64,000 nt of DNA, from positions 100,800 to 164,799 of the forward strand of contig ML977014.1 in NCBI GenBank assembly GCA_010015675.1, read 5' to 3'. The position numbers and the translations under genes were made by a program. Shown piece by piece: positions 1-9,454 of the stretch. Position 1 is the first letter of the stretch. Each line of letters starts with the position of its first letter. This DNA is from Byssothecium circinans (Eukaryota; Ascomycota; Dothideomycetes; Pleosporales; Massarinaceae). The notes below the pieces were generated by a model. It had not been told where the DNA came from. It did not search any database and worked only from the letters and a program-made list of their open reading frames with translations.

Positions 1-964
1 AAGCCCACGGCGAAGTGAAGAAAGCCACAACCAACCAACTCCACGGCGAAGTGCAGAAAGCCACAACCAACCAAGTCAACTGGGAAGTGATGAGATCCGC
101 AGACAAGAGACTCAGAAGCCTTCCACCGACCGACCAAATGCCGGTGAAGTCCCTGACTAGCATTCCCTCATCTATCAGCTAACATGTGTCCCCCAAGACA
201 TAACCGAGGCCACGGCATTTGACAGGCAGATCGACGCGCTGCTTTTATATCTCCACAGTGAGGATATCTTTCATGCCCACAGAACGCCCACTGGTAATCA
301 GACGGAAACAACCCTCGTTCTAAGCTTTGCAGCGTTGAACCGCATGCGCATGAGAAAACTCCAGGCCCAGCTTGTGGAGAAGATCATGCTCATGCATTTC
401 CGTAACGAAATTCCAGAGGGCTGGGAGGACCTACTCTCCAAGTATAGTAGGTGCCGTTCCAATCTAGTTTTGGACGGACAAGGACTGACCAATATTCTAC
501 CAGTCGCTTCAGTGCGTGACAATGACTTCGTTCAAACTACCGCACATAGAGTAGACGACCCTTTTACAGTCGACTGCAGGAGATTGGCGGATGCTGACGT
601 ACTGAAGAAAGGACTAGCATGTATTAGCGATCGGGGCGAGGAATGGAAAGATGTTGCATTCCCTAAATCTCGAGATAAAAAGAACAGCCCCTGGTCTATT
701 GGAGGGGGAAATCGCAAACAAAAGTATACGACCGCGAGAATCGACCGCTTTCTTTTTGGTATCATAGGTGGCACCTTGCTCGTGGGACCGATGTGGTTGA
801 TGGTCTTGCACAAAACGAAGATGACGGGGCTCATATCAACCACGGTTTTTGTATTCGCTTTTATCCTTCTGATGGTGTATCAATTGGATACCCCTTTCAC
901 TGTCCTGGCAGCTACGGCAGCTTATGCAGCAGTATTAGTAGTTTTTGTGGGGACAAACAACTAA
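1..964 (+). CDS. DUF6594-family membrane protein, 5' end outside the window
   Basis: The 3' part of a fungal protein of the DUF6594 type, whose function is unknown. The frame is open from the window edge; an intron at 144-197 (GTGAAG donor, GCTAAC branch site at 178-183, CAAG acceptor) removes a TAG at 158-160 and restores one frame through to the TAA at 962-964. No in-frame ATG precedes position 344, so the start lies upstream of the window. The N-terminal part seen here is polar and holds a duplicated PRRSxESHNQP segment. The middle is helical. The C-terminal 70 residues contain three closely spaced hydrophobic segments ending in AATAAYAAVLVVFVGTNN, the hallmark membrane end of this family. 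The family assignment is from memory of this ending; the intron is inferred from frame and consensus. Confidence 0.72.
4..75 (+). repeat. Two-copy direct repeat of about 36 bp inside the DUF6594 gene
   Basis: CACGGCGAAGTG followed by AGAAAGCCACAACCAACCAA occurs at about 4-38 and again at 41-75 with one substitution. In the coding frame each copy encodes PRRSxESHNQP, so it is a short in-frame duplication in the disordered N-terminal region. Confidence 0.85.
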
Positions 965-1995
965 GCACACAAGGGAAACACCGAGATGCAGTTTTCTCCT
1001 AATACTATGTTTTAGAGTATAAGGTCGGCTGAATGAAATTAGATGGATGGTGAACGAATCCTAAGAAATTTCTAAGTGCACAGTGAGATTCTCTTTAAAA
1101 GTTGGCTATCACAGCCATAGACTGGTCACCGAGAAAGAGTTGTGCTGCTCCTCAGGTAGAACAACTATAGCGCTAAATATCCAAAACTAGGTCCCGAAGT
1201 CTGATTCCATGTTAAACACGAATGCTAACAATCTTAGGAGATCAAAGGAAGCCTTTGAGTTCAACAGCAGACATTGGGGTCCTCCGCCGTTAGATTATAC
1301 CTACGGAAATTTGAATAAGGCAGTAGGCATCATCAACACACAGAAAACTGTTGCATCCCTTATCTCTTCTGGCGTCGAAGTAAGGCTTTTCCCACATATT
1401 CGGGAAGTGAGCAATGTTTTAGTTTTGCCAGTAAGGAGGCGTAGGACCATGTGTGTTCTCTAAGACCTGCTTTAGTGTTCATGTACGAAGGACTGTAGTG
1501 TGTGGAAAGAAGGACAAGGAGGAGATGTTGAAGGTGGTATTTATACTTCAAAGAGCTGTTGCAGTCGACTTCTAGATGGAATGGAATGACGTTAGTTGCC
1601 AGGCTCGGGTTTGTACTTCCACAGAGCTTTTAAAGCAGCCCGAAGACTCTTCTCATTCCCGAGCCAGGTAATACGAATGGAAGATGCCTTGCTTCACATT
1701 CCGCTTCAAGTTCAGGCAGTGAAGGTACAATATGCGGGCAAGACACGTCCTTTAATGTGAACAGAACATTATATCCAGTAATAATACTGTAATATACCTT
1801 TGAATCTAAGCCGCTAGATAAACTCCTAAGCATTGGTGAGGCTTCTGTAGGTGAGAGTGAGAGCGAGGCCGTCGCGCCTTCCCAGCCTGAGAAAAGTGGG
1901 TCCGGCTTGCTGGGCCAGCATACAAGATTTTTTCCTCTTTTCTCGAACCGCGTCTCTTCACAAACTCACACACATCAATTTCTTCTCACATCATC
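965..1995. other. Intergenic, no gene recognised
   Basis: Only short open frames are present (longest 84 codons at 1209-1463), with no recognisable protein. The last 150 bp, rich in pyrimidines and CACA, probably hold the promoter and leader of the gene at 1996. Confidence 0.6.
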
Positions 1996-3161
1996 ATGTC
2001 TTACAACAATGGACATGGCGGCCATGGTGGCCACGGCCACAACGGCCATAACAACGGACGAGGCGGCAGGGGCAGAGGCCGCGGTAATGCGAGGGTGTTT
2101 CCGGGGACTGGTTTCGGTGGTGCCGCTAACAGTGGTGGTTACCATGGAGGATTTCATGGTGCTGCCAACAGTGGTGGTCACCAGGGAGGATACAGTGGTG
2201 CCGCCAACAGTGGTGGTTACTATCAAGGTGCTGCCAACAGCGGTGGTCATCAAGGTCAACATGCTGGATCCACCGGCCAGGCGAATGCTGCTCCTGCCGT
2301 CATTCATACAGCTGTGCGGTCTCGCACTCCTGAGGCAGAGCGCTCGGGAGCACCACATATGCCGAAGCCGAGGCCGACAACGACTCCGGAATCGTTTTAT
2401 CCACCTGCCGGAGAATATGTCGACCAGACCAACTTGCCGGAAGGCTTTGGCAATCGCGTTGGCGATACGGTGTGCACACATTGCCATCAGCCGTATGGAG
2501 AGCACCATCGAGACTCGAGACTTTGCCGTCGCGAATGTGGTGTCTGCCACAAGAAGGACCACCAAGGAAAGGTGAGATTGGTCACTTGTGTGAGCTGTGC
2601 AGAGCTAACAATCATCAGCCTTGCCCTTCCCTCTTCGTTTCGTGGAACTTCTGGGCCAAGAACGTTGGCCGAACCCCTCGTGCCGATGAAGGCATAACGC
2701 AAATCCGGCCGAGCGATCATGAGGCTGCCGAACTTTCCAGGGCCGGCTGGACGGATTTTGCCAGCTTGAAGCCAGCATCTCGGAACGTGCCGACCAAACG
2801 TCGAGCTGAAGACGAGCTCGAAGCCGCATTTGATCGAAACTTCAAGTCGGCGAGATACAACAACAGCCTGGAGAATGCCGAAGCCAGGTGTGCCGCCTAC
2901 AAACAGACATCCTTGGAATTCAAGGAAGAGGCGATTGCCGCTCGAAAGAAGATTGAGGAGCTGGAGGGCCGGTTGCGGGAGCAGGAAAGGATCATTGCCG
3001 ATCTCCAAGACCAACGCCTGAGGGCTATCGCTTCCGCTTCTGCTTCCGCTTCCGTTGCCGCACGGTTGAAGGCCGAGAGAAGGCCGATGGGAATAGAGGC
3101 CGGGGAGGCCGATGACGAGACCGACGAGGTTGTTGCGGTCTTGAAGGAGGAAAATGAATGA
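1996..3161 (+). CDS. Orphan Gly-rich protein with zinc-knuckle-like Cys/His cluster and C-terminal coiled coil
   Basis: Two exons (1996-2571, 2619-3161) joined over a 47-bp intron with a GTGAG donor, GCTAAC branch site and CAG acceptor, giving 372 residues. The N terminus is a GHGGHGHNGHNNGRGGRGRG stretch of RGG type, suggesting RNA binding. Next come four GAANSGG repeats (residues about 42-92). A cluster near residue 160 reads CTHCHQPYGEHH then CRRECGVCHKKDH, with enough Cys and His for one or two zinc sites. Residues about 290-345 are heptad-like (KKIEELEGRLREQERIIADLQ), a probable coiled coil, and the tail is acidic. I do not recognise the family; an RNA-binding role is only suggested by composition. 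Transcript-strand GCCG is strongly enriched, as in the next two genes. Confidence 0.7.
2116..2262 (+). repeat. Gly/Asn tandem repeats encoding GAANSGG units
   Basis: Four imperfect units of 39, 39, 30 and about 30 bp encode GAANSGGYHGGFH, GAANSGGHQGGYS, GAANSGGYYQ and GAANSGGHQGQH. The first contains an inverted repeat ACCATG (2141-2146) / CATGGT (2155-2160). The second contains CACCA (2179-2183) / TGGTG (2196-2200) around a 12-base loop. Confidence 0.8.
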
Positions 3162-3714
3162 GGTGACCATTTGAGCCACCTCTGCCGAGAGAAATGGCGG
3201 TCGTCAACTGGATGACCACTTCTGCCGCAGATACATAACAAGAACTTCTTTGCCGTACTTCTCCGTGCCTTTCACCGTGCCTTACTACCGTGATGCCTCC
3301 GCCGCGAGCATAACTCCACTGATGCATTACAAATGAATAAGAAGCGGCGCTTCTGGTGAGGCTAGTGGTTTGAATAGAGATGTTGCTGTTGGGGTTTCTA
3401 TATGGGATGCACTGTGCCATCGGAAGAAAAAATCCCGGGTGGTATAGTACAGGTCATTAAGCCCATACTGTTGACACCCATCTAGACCAGATTATGCACG
3501 ATCACAATCCATCAATCCGTTATCAGAGTGGAGGCTACTCACCGCATCATCACGTAATGAGGCTCATAATTGTAAACGACAGTCGCTATTGAATTATCTA
3601 CGAAGAGTCGACAGGTTGGAATTCATGGTCCATCGGCCTTCCGTCATCATTCAGACCGGCAATTAGTATAGAAGAGGTCACCACATTGGCGAGCCCTCAG
3701 AGATTTAGCAGGCA
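3162..3714. other. Convergent intergenic region, 3' ends of two orphan genes
   Basis: No open frame worth calling. The first 150 bp still carry the TGCCG-rich pattern of the upstream transcript (for example near 3182, 3224, 3251 and 3300) and are probably its 3' untranslated region. Confidence 0.5.
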
Positions 3715-4705
3715 CTACACATTAGCACCCGCTTCTCCTAAGGTATCACCATCTTGGCGACCCCCTTCATCTTCGTCAAGACTTCCACTCACAAATTCCG
3801 ACAGCGAGACAGCATCCTCCAAGCCCTTTATCCCTCCGGCACGATCCATCAGCTCACTCAATTTCCTGAGGCCTTCCTCCCCGCCCAGTTTCTCCACCAA
3901 CAGGTCAACAGATGTCTTCTCGGCATCGCGTTGCGCAGACTGCTTCTTCTGTTCGGCAAACCGGAATCCTGGTGTCGGCAATGAAGACTGAAGTGCATCC
4001 ACGTCCATCAAAGAAGGCCGTGACGACCCCAACCCCGGCGAGGAACTATCCTTCTGATAGCCCATCACAATATTGTGCGATGGGTTCTTACCACTCGTCA
4101 CAATATGTTGCGACGCGGCCATGTTCTTACCTGCCACCCATTTTGGCGGCAGGCTCTTACTCCTCATCACACTATGTTGCGATGAGACAGTGTTCCCGCT
4201 CGTCACAGCCTTCTCCGAGGACATTCCTCCAAGAACCGAATCCCATGTCGATTCCTCACTCTGCCGATAAGGAAACGAATCACGACGGCCATCGTCACGG
4301 CGCTCTGATGGGCTTTCCAACGGAGGATCGGCAGGCTCGGCCTGAGCGGCGGGTGCAGGTTTCGGCACTCGAGAGCCCAGTTTGGCAAGGTAGGCGACGG
4401 CACGCTCTCTGGTATCGTTCGGCTTTTTGAGAGTGGCGTCAATTTTGGCTCGTAGCTCTATTGCGGCAGAGGAGTTCATAGATTCTTCGTCATTTTTGCT
4501 CCGTTCGACAAAGCCGGCAAGTGTTTCTGTGGCTTTTGCGGCAGTACTAGGCATAATTTAGCAAGAAGTCCTTCAGAAGTTGGTGCGGTACCTACCCGAA
4601 GACAATCACTTTGTCGGCTTCATGTTCTGCAGAAAACTCTTCGCTCAAATCGAAGGGACTGCCTTCCTCCAGTTGCGGCTCATCGAGCCACAGTGGTTTG
4701 TCCAT
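3715..4705 (-). CDS. Orphan polar protein carrying an 11-12-residue hairpin-encoded repeat
   Basis: Two exons on the minus strand (4705-4596, 4546-3715), joined over a 49-bp intron (GTAGGT donor, CTAG acceptor), give 313 residues starting MDKPLWLDEPQLEEGSPFD. The ATG at 4552-4554 is not needed once the intron is spliced; the upstream exon is acidic and continues the frame exactly. The protein is hydrophilic, with Pro/Ala and Ser-rich middle parts. A repeat block has units SSEKAVTSG, SSQHSVMRS, LPPKWVAG, ASQHIVTSG and PSHNIVMG. A C-terminal helical segment reads VDLLVEKLGGEEGLRKLSELMDRAGGIKGLEDAV, possibly an oligomerisation helix. I recognise no family. The repeat block is encoded by the hairpin array at 4061-4222. 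Confidence 0.68.
4061..4222. repeat. Array of five hairpin units with 12-base loops and covarying arms
   Basis: Five units start at 4061, 4094, 4130, 4163 and 4199 (spacings 33, 36, 33, 36). Each is a 6-base arm, a 12-base loop and a 6-base arm. Arms are CCCATC/GATGGG, CTCGTC/GACGCG (5 of 6 pair), CCTGCC/GGCAGG, CTCATC/GATGAG and CTCGTC/GAGGAC (4 of 6 pair). Loops are ACAATATTGTGC, ACAATATGTTGC, ACCCATTTTGGC, ACACTATGTTGC and ACAGCCTTCTCC. Spacers share TTCTTAC. The whole array is in frame within the minus-strand gene. Confidence 0.85.
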
Positions 4706-5073
4706 GGTCGGTGATTTTTGGTGAGTGAAGAGAAAACGAAGTGTACGAAGAAAATTTTACCTTGTCTTCCGTAGAGCGGGCATCAACCCCGCCACCGGGT
4801 GGTTCCTTCCTCTGGCAGCGTGGTGGTGCGGCAACGACGAACCATCCTCTCGCAGAAAGATAAACTCGGGAAATGAACTGTCGAAACTCACGTCACCAGC
4901 AAAGGTCAACAAGTAGGGCGAGTATAAGGGACTGAGTTACCTTAGGATAGGTTTTACGGAGTACGGTTGTTGGCTTATTTGCTGAGACTTTGCTACTGTG
5001 AGGGCCATCATATCCAGAAAGGAAAAGCTGAGTCCAACCCACCGCGCCATCCTAGCTTCAAAACTCCCACTTC
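4706..5073. other. Divergent intergenic region between orphan genes
   Basis: Presumed promoters for both neighbours. It contains the 83-bp repeat copy annotated at 4925-5007. No other gene-like sequence seen. Confidence 0.5.
4925..5007 (+). repeat. Diverged dispersed repeat, copy A
   Basis: Aligns over about 83 bp with 18925-19008. Shared blocks include ACTGAGT, CGGAGT, GTTGT, GCTTATT and CTAC, and most differences are transitions. The element type is unknown; it could be the end of a decayed transposon. Confidence 0.55.
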
Positions 5074-5876
5074 CATGTGTCCCGAACTCCGCCTCATGAT
5101 GTCGGACCTACTCGAATATGCATCCTCGAAGCCAACATTTGCCGAAACGGCCGTGAAGATTGACGGCATGTTCAAGGCAAACAAGCCGACCTCCGCCTAC
5201 GGCTTCGCTGCGGGAAAGCGTTCTTTCTCACGAAGCCGAAGTCGGGAAAGGTTCGTGGGAGAGAGGAGGTCATCAGCCGTTTCTTCCGTGAGCTGAAAAA
5301 GCGTCTCGACGCCTTGCCGCCTGAAGCACAAGATCAGCCGCTGACGCATGCACTCCAATACATTGGATATGCCATCATCTTCACTGTCCGCAAGCAGCAG
5401 CAGCATGACGGTGGCTCCGTCAATTGGCTCATGCATCTTTGTCATAGCATATGTCAGAGGCTGTGGCCAGGTGTATTCCCCCTGGAAGCTTCGCCGATCT
5501 GCTTCCTCGCCCATGAAGATGAATTCAGGATGGGCGAGCTCCTCTTGACGTTGATTGCCGACAGTATGTACTCAACTGGCGGGGGTTTCAACGTTGCCGA
5601 TCCTGGGTTGAACAACGCCAGTGCCGACATGTTGACTTCCGGGCTTCGGAAGGGCTGTCGGGAGTTCAGGGAGAATCAGCCGTTTTGGGAGGCCAGCTTG
5701 CAGGAGGAGCAGCCGTTACTCGACAGGCATGCTGCGAACCCGCCGAAGTGATGGTTATGAGCCGATCGAGCGGCCAGCTAGATGAGTTGGCCGCTAGCAA
5801 TGAAGCCTTGGCCGCTCTTAGCAGACGTGTGCGTCAGCAGAGGGCGGTGTTAGATGCCATGGAAGTAACAGGGTAG
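5074..5876 (+). pseudogene. Orphan gene, apparently broken by frame changes (or with unrecognised introns)
   Basis: Protein-like sequence runs in three successive frames. From 5074: MCPELRLMMSDLLEYASSKPTFAETAVKIDGMFKANKPTSAYG. Then, in the next frame from about 5215, SGKVRGREEVISRFFRELKKRLDALPPEAQDQPLTHALQYIG and on to a stop at 5749-5751. Then, in the third frame from 5754, a helical segment SGQLDELAASNEALAALSRRVRQQRAVLDAM ending at 5876. I found no convincing GT..AG intron at either change, so indels in a decaying gene are the simpler reading; short introns or a programmed shift are alternatives. Composition matches the two preceding orphan genes (18 GCCG against 3 CGGC on the sense strand). 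No family recognised. Confidence 0.45.
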
Positions 5877-6862
5877 AAATTGCCGGATTCATAGAAATGA
5901 ATGCTTCTTGCGTGAATGGCGCTGTCCTACTCCTGCCTGTCTCCTGCCTGTATCAAAGTCATTGCGCGTATTCTCCCTACCTGAAGGTCGTAGGCAACAA
6001 CGTAATTCGGAAAGAGCCTATACTTCTATTATGCACATATATAGAGGACTGACCTCCTTGGAAGGTCCTACGACATGTGTCATAGCAGCCGAGGAAGACT
6101 AAAAGTTCGAAGAGCGGCAATGCACGCTTGTTCGGCACTGGCAACGTATTATTCATATCGTCGGGTCATATGTGTTTCACGGGAGTGGATGATGCTAGCC
6201 ATGACGATTATGCCAACATTTATGATATCTCTTTTACAATTCCGTCATCTCGACGACAGGAGTTGCTGAAGCTGCTCTCTTGCAGCAGAAAAAGTGGGAT
6301 GTAAGCATAAGTAAAGCCGTGGCTATAAACACAGTAAAACCTATCCAAGAGGGATACAGGGCCTAATGCTTTACATATAGAACAGACTATTACCGTCTCG
6401 AGAGTGAAGTTAGGTAGTTGCGTTACATCCCACTTTTCTTGCCACGCGAGAGGCGGTACGTCTGTATGATTGTCGTGATTTGTCATGGCCCCAGCGGGAA
6501 ACGGGCGGCTCCGCGGCGATGTGAAGCTGTCGTGGTAAGTGTTCCGATCACGATGTCGTCGGTGGCGCAATCGAGGTTCTTCTTTGAGCGGTGCCTTTTC
6601 ACACTAACGAGCAAGAGGAAGCGAGAAAATTATACTCACTAGCTGTGTGATTTGGGATTAAAAAAGTGATTAGCTTTTCCTGCGCAAGATACACACCGTA
6701 CGCCCAAAACGCTTTTCGTTCATCAAATGGACCAACGCCGTGCGCCTGCCCCTCCTAATCGTACATTGGCCAACCCTTGAATATCCCGCTCATCCATTTC
6801 GTAACTTCATCTTATCATTATACATTAACTCATACCCAATCGTCGCTCATAATACCTAGCTC
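5877..6862. other. Intergenic with one inverted repeat
   Basis: Only spurious short frames. It contains the 15-bp perfect inverted repeat described at 6290-6437. The right end probably contains the 3' untranslated region of BUB2. Confidence 0.5.
6290..6437. repeat. 15-bp perfect inverted repeat enclosing about 118 bp
   Basis: AAAAGTGGGATGTAA at 6290-6304 is the exact reverse complement of 6423-6437; allowing mismatches the arms extend outward by several bases. The size suits a very small non-autonomous DNA element or a hairpin, but I see no clear target-site duplication. Confidence 0.5.
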
Positions 6863-7999
6863 TTACTTGGCGTGGTGGATGATCTGCTCGTACATATCCT
6901 CCGGGATTTTGCTCGCGAAGCTCGTGGCCATGGAAATGATTTGTCCGGAGTTGAGCGGGGGAGGTTTTTGTACGAGAGGCCCCGGTCTATTACATGTCAG
7001 TGGCCGTCGAAAATATGTAAGAGAAAGAAAAACTCACTGGTTGCTATCCAAGATGGTGCCGCGAATCAGGACCAGCTGCGCGGCGATGCACAGAATATTG
7101 AGATGCGGTCCATAGGCGAACAAAAAGTCCCACAGACGAAGCACCTCCAGCAGAGGAGGCGTGCAGGCACTCAACGTGAGTACCGGAGCGAATGCCCAGA
7201 GCTTCGCAGGGAGGTTCTTCTCCATCAGATAAGCGTATAGCTTCGGGTCAACAACCTCCAGTACCCTGTCCACAAGAGCCACGCCATTGTGCACGCCGTC
7301 CATCGCACCACGAACATATCCAGGACACTCTTGCGCGATGAGTCTTTCAAACCCCGTGAAAGCCTCCACCTCACTCCTCGCGACATATAAGAACGGCCCG
7401 CACAGCACATTCATGCCCTGCACATATCCAATCTGTTCCGCATCGTTGTTCACAGAAGCTCCATCAGTGCGAACGTTCGTCCCGAATGAGGCACGCGACA
7501 TCATAGTGGTGTCCGGACTACCCCCGAACTCAGATAGAGTGGGTGGGGACTGCCAACCGTTGACGCGTGCCTCGTGCGCGTCATTGAGTCTCCACGCGAC
7601 GGCATTTAGAACGCGTGTTATGCTGTTCTGCGTGACGCGCCGGCGGAAGAGAGGATCGCTGGGAAAAGTACGGAAAGCGTCATTCTGAATCTTTGCATGT
7701 GCGGGGGAGGCGCCTTGTCGGACGAGGTCGAGATAGACGTCGGTGCGGAGAGGGGGCGCGTTGAGCAGGATCAGCCAGATGTACATGCGCAGCTCCGACT
7801 GTAGAGAATTTAGTTGTAGAGTTGTACGCGCTGTGTACTGTGATCGTAGGAGCTGGAAAAGAGTGCAATGGATGCGACCTACCATGCCCTCGCTGTTGGC
7901 GGGGATGCCTTGGGTGAGAATGGTGTAGCGCAATTCATTCAAGCCGCTCTCGACATTGCCCGAAGGCCCCCTGAGGAGAAGCATATCTAGATTCGTCAT
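6863..7999 (-). CDS. BUB2: Mitotic checkpoint GTPase-activating protein Bub2/Cdc16 (TBC domain)
   Basis: Rab-like GAP that acts with Bfa1 (fission yeast Byr4) on the spindle-pole-body GTPase Tem1/Spg1, restraining mitotic exit and septation until the spindle is placed. Exons 7999-7883, 7798-7038 and 6986-6863 give 333 residues, close to the usual family length. Introns at 7799-7882 (GTAGG..ACAG; 84 bp and itself open in frame) and 6987-7037 (GTGAGT..ATAG). The TBC arginine-finger motif IxxDxxR is IQNDAFR (Arg82), and the glutamine finger is in YVQG (Gln166); both are intact. Residues about 111-161 form a low-complexity insertion between them. The spliced C terminus, KPPPLNSGQIISMATSFASKIPEDMYEQIIHHAK, fits the Bub2 family. 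Confidence 0.93.
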
Positions 8000-9454
8000 G
8001 TTGCTGTCGTTGTTTGCAAATTGCAGTTAGTCGGGTTGATGTTTTGATGTTTGGAGTTACCGGACTGGGAAGCCACGATGCTTGGCATGCAACACTCTAA
8101 AGGCTAAGGAGGTGACCATAACGGATCCCAACGCACGCAACAACAAAAAAAGGCAAACCCCCAACCGTTTTAGACCAACCGATACTTCGCTTGGCAATAT
8201 CTTAAGTTGGTACTTTGTGAATACCACAGCGCTAGGCACATTCGATGATGTAGCCCAGATACTGTGATCCGATGATCCAATAAGGTAGCTAAAATAGTAC
8301 AACTGTATACTCCTCCAAAATGGCCTTCTCCCTCATGGAAAGTGCTCGGTCGCCACAAGATTATTTCTAAATTACCTGCGCAAGGACAAGAACATTATGA
8401 ATTGAGGGCCTCACCTTCAAAGAGATCCCGATCGATCTATTGAGTGATATCAAGGCGCTTCCCCACAGGGCCTAGTGCAGTCACTGCATTTCATCCCATT
8501 CGAGCTTGCGTCTACATCTCTCTCGTTCACGAAGGGCCTCCGTCTCTGCTTTCCGACATATAAGAATCTGGAATCTGGATATATGTAGCTTGGCCGATTC
8601 GTCCCGTCATTATTTATACGTCATCGCAAACACCATCTCAATTTGCTTTGGTTGTGCTCCACGCTTGAGAAAACGACATCTCTGACTTCAAGCACGCAAT
8701 TGACAATCATGCATCATCATTGGGTGGCTGCACGCACGCGGCCAAGCCATCGCTTCTCTAACGCATCATCCTTGCCGATGCTGCCGAGGAACCTGGTCTT
8801 TTTGTATCTATCCGACGGCGGCTTGAAGCTTCCATGCCCCTTCACAAACACGAACAGAACACCAAAAACCCTAAAAGAAGCCACCCCACGCCGATATGTC
8901 GGGCTATTATGTCACCGTCCAGGCCCATATCCGTGGAAAAGATGAACTCGCCCCCTTCTCAAGCCTGCAAATTGCTATGCTACAATACCCTCCCGCATTA
9001 CTCCACATCCAGTACATTTTTCTGCTCTTCCTCATGTTCGAACGTCTTCCTTTATAGCCTTATCCCTTCCTTCACGCGTCTACCGGAGTCCGCGACCGTG
9101 GTCGACAGCTGCTGGTCACGCAATATCGCCTCTGCATCAGCCAATTGCTGGAGAGCCAATCCTGGGACCCCTCCCCACTCCATCAGGTAGAGAAAGCCGT
9201 CTGGAACATCCTGGGATCTGTGGCTTTAGTTCGCCCTAGTCTGCCAATTTTAAAAAAGCAATTTGGCGCCTCCTTGGTGTGCTTGTAGGCGCCTCCATCT
9301 ATATATCCCGAGCGCCGGGTTCTTGTGCAGTGTAGCTTGTTGAGGCCTGCCGACGTTGTCACTCCTGTGCCACCGAAAAAATAAGACCGACAGCAGCTTA
9401 GCTGTCTTGTGTCTTCCCCTCCTGGACAGCTGCGTGGACTTACCCCCGTCCGCC
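8000..9454. other. Intergenic between BUB2 and the sulfate permease, divergent
   Basis: No coding sequence recognised in 1.45 kb; frames are short and shadow-like. It should hold both promoters. I found no convincing Cys3/MetR-type palindrome for sulfur control by eye. Confidence 0.5.
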
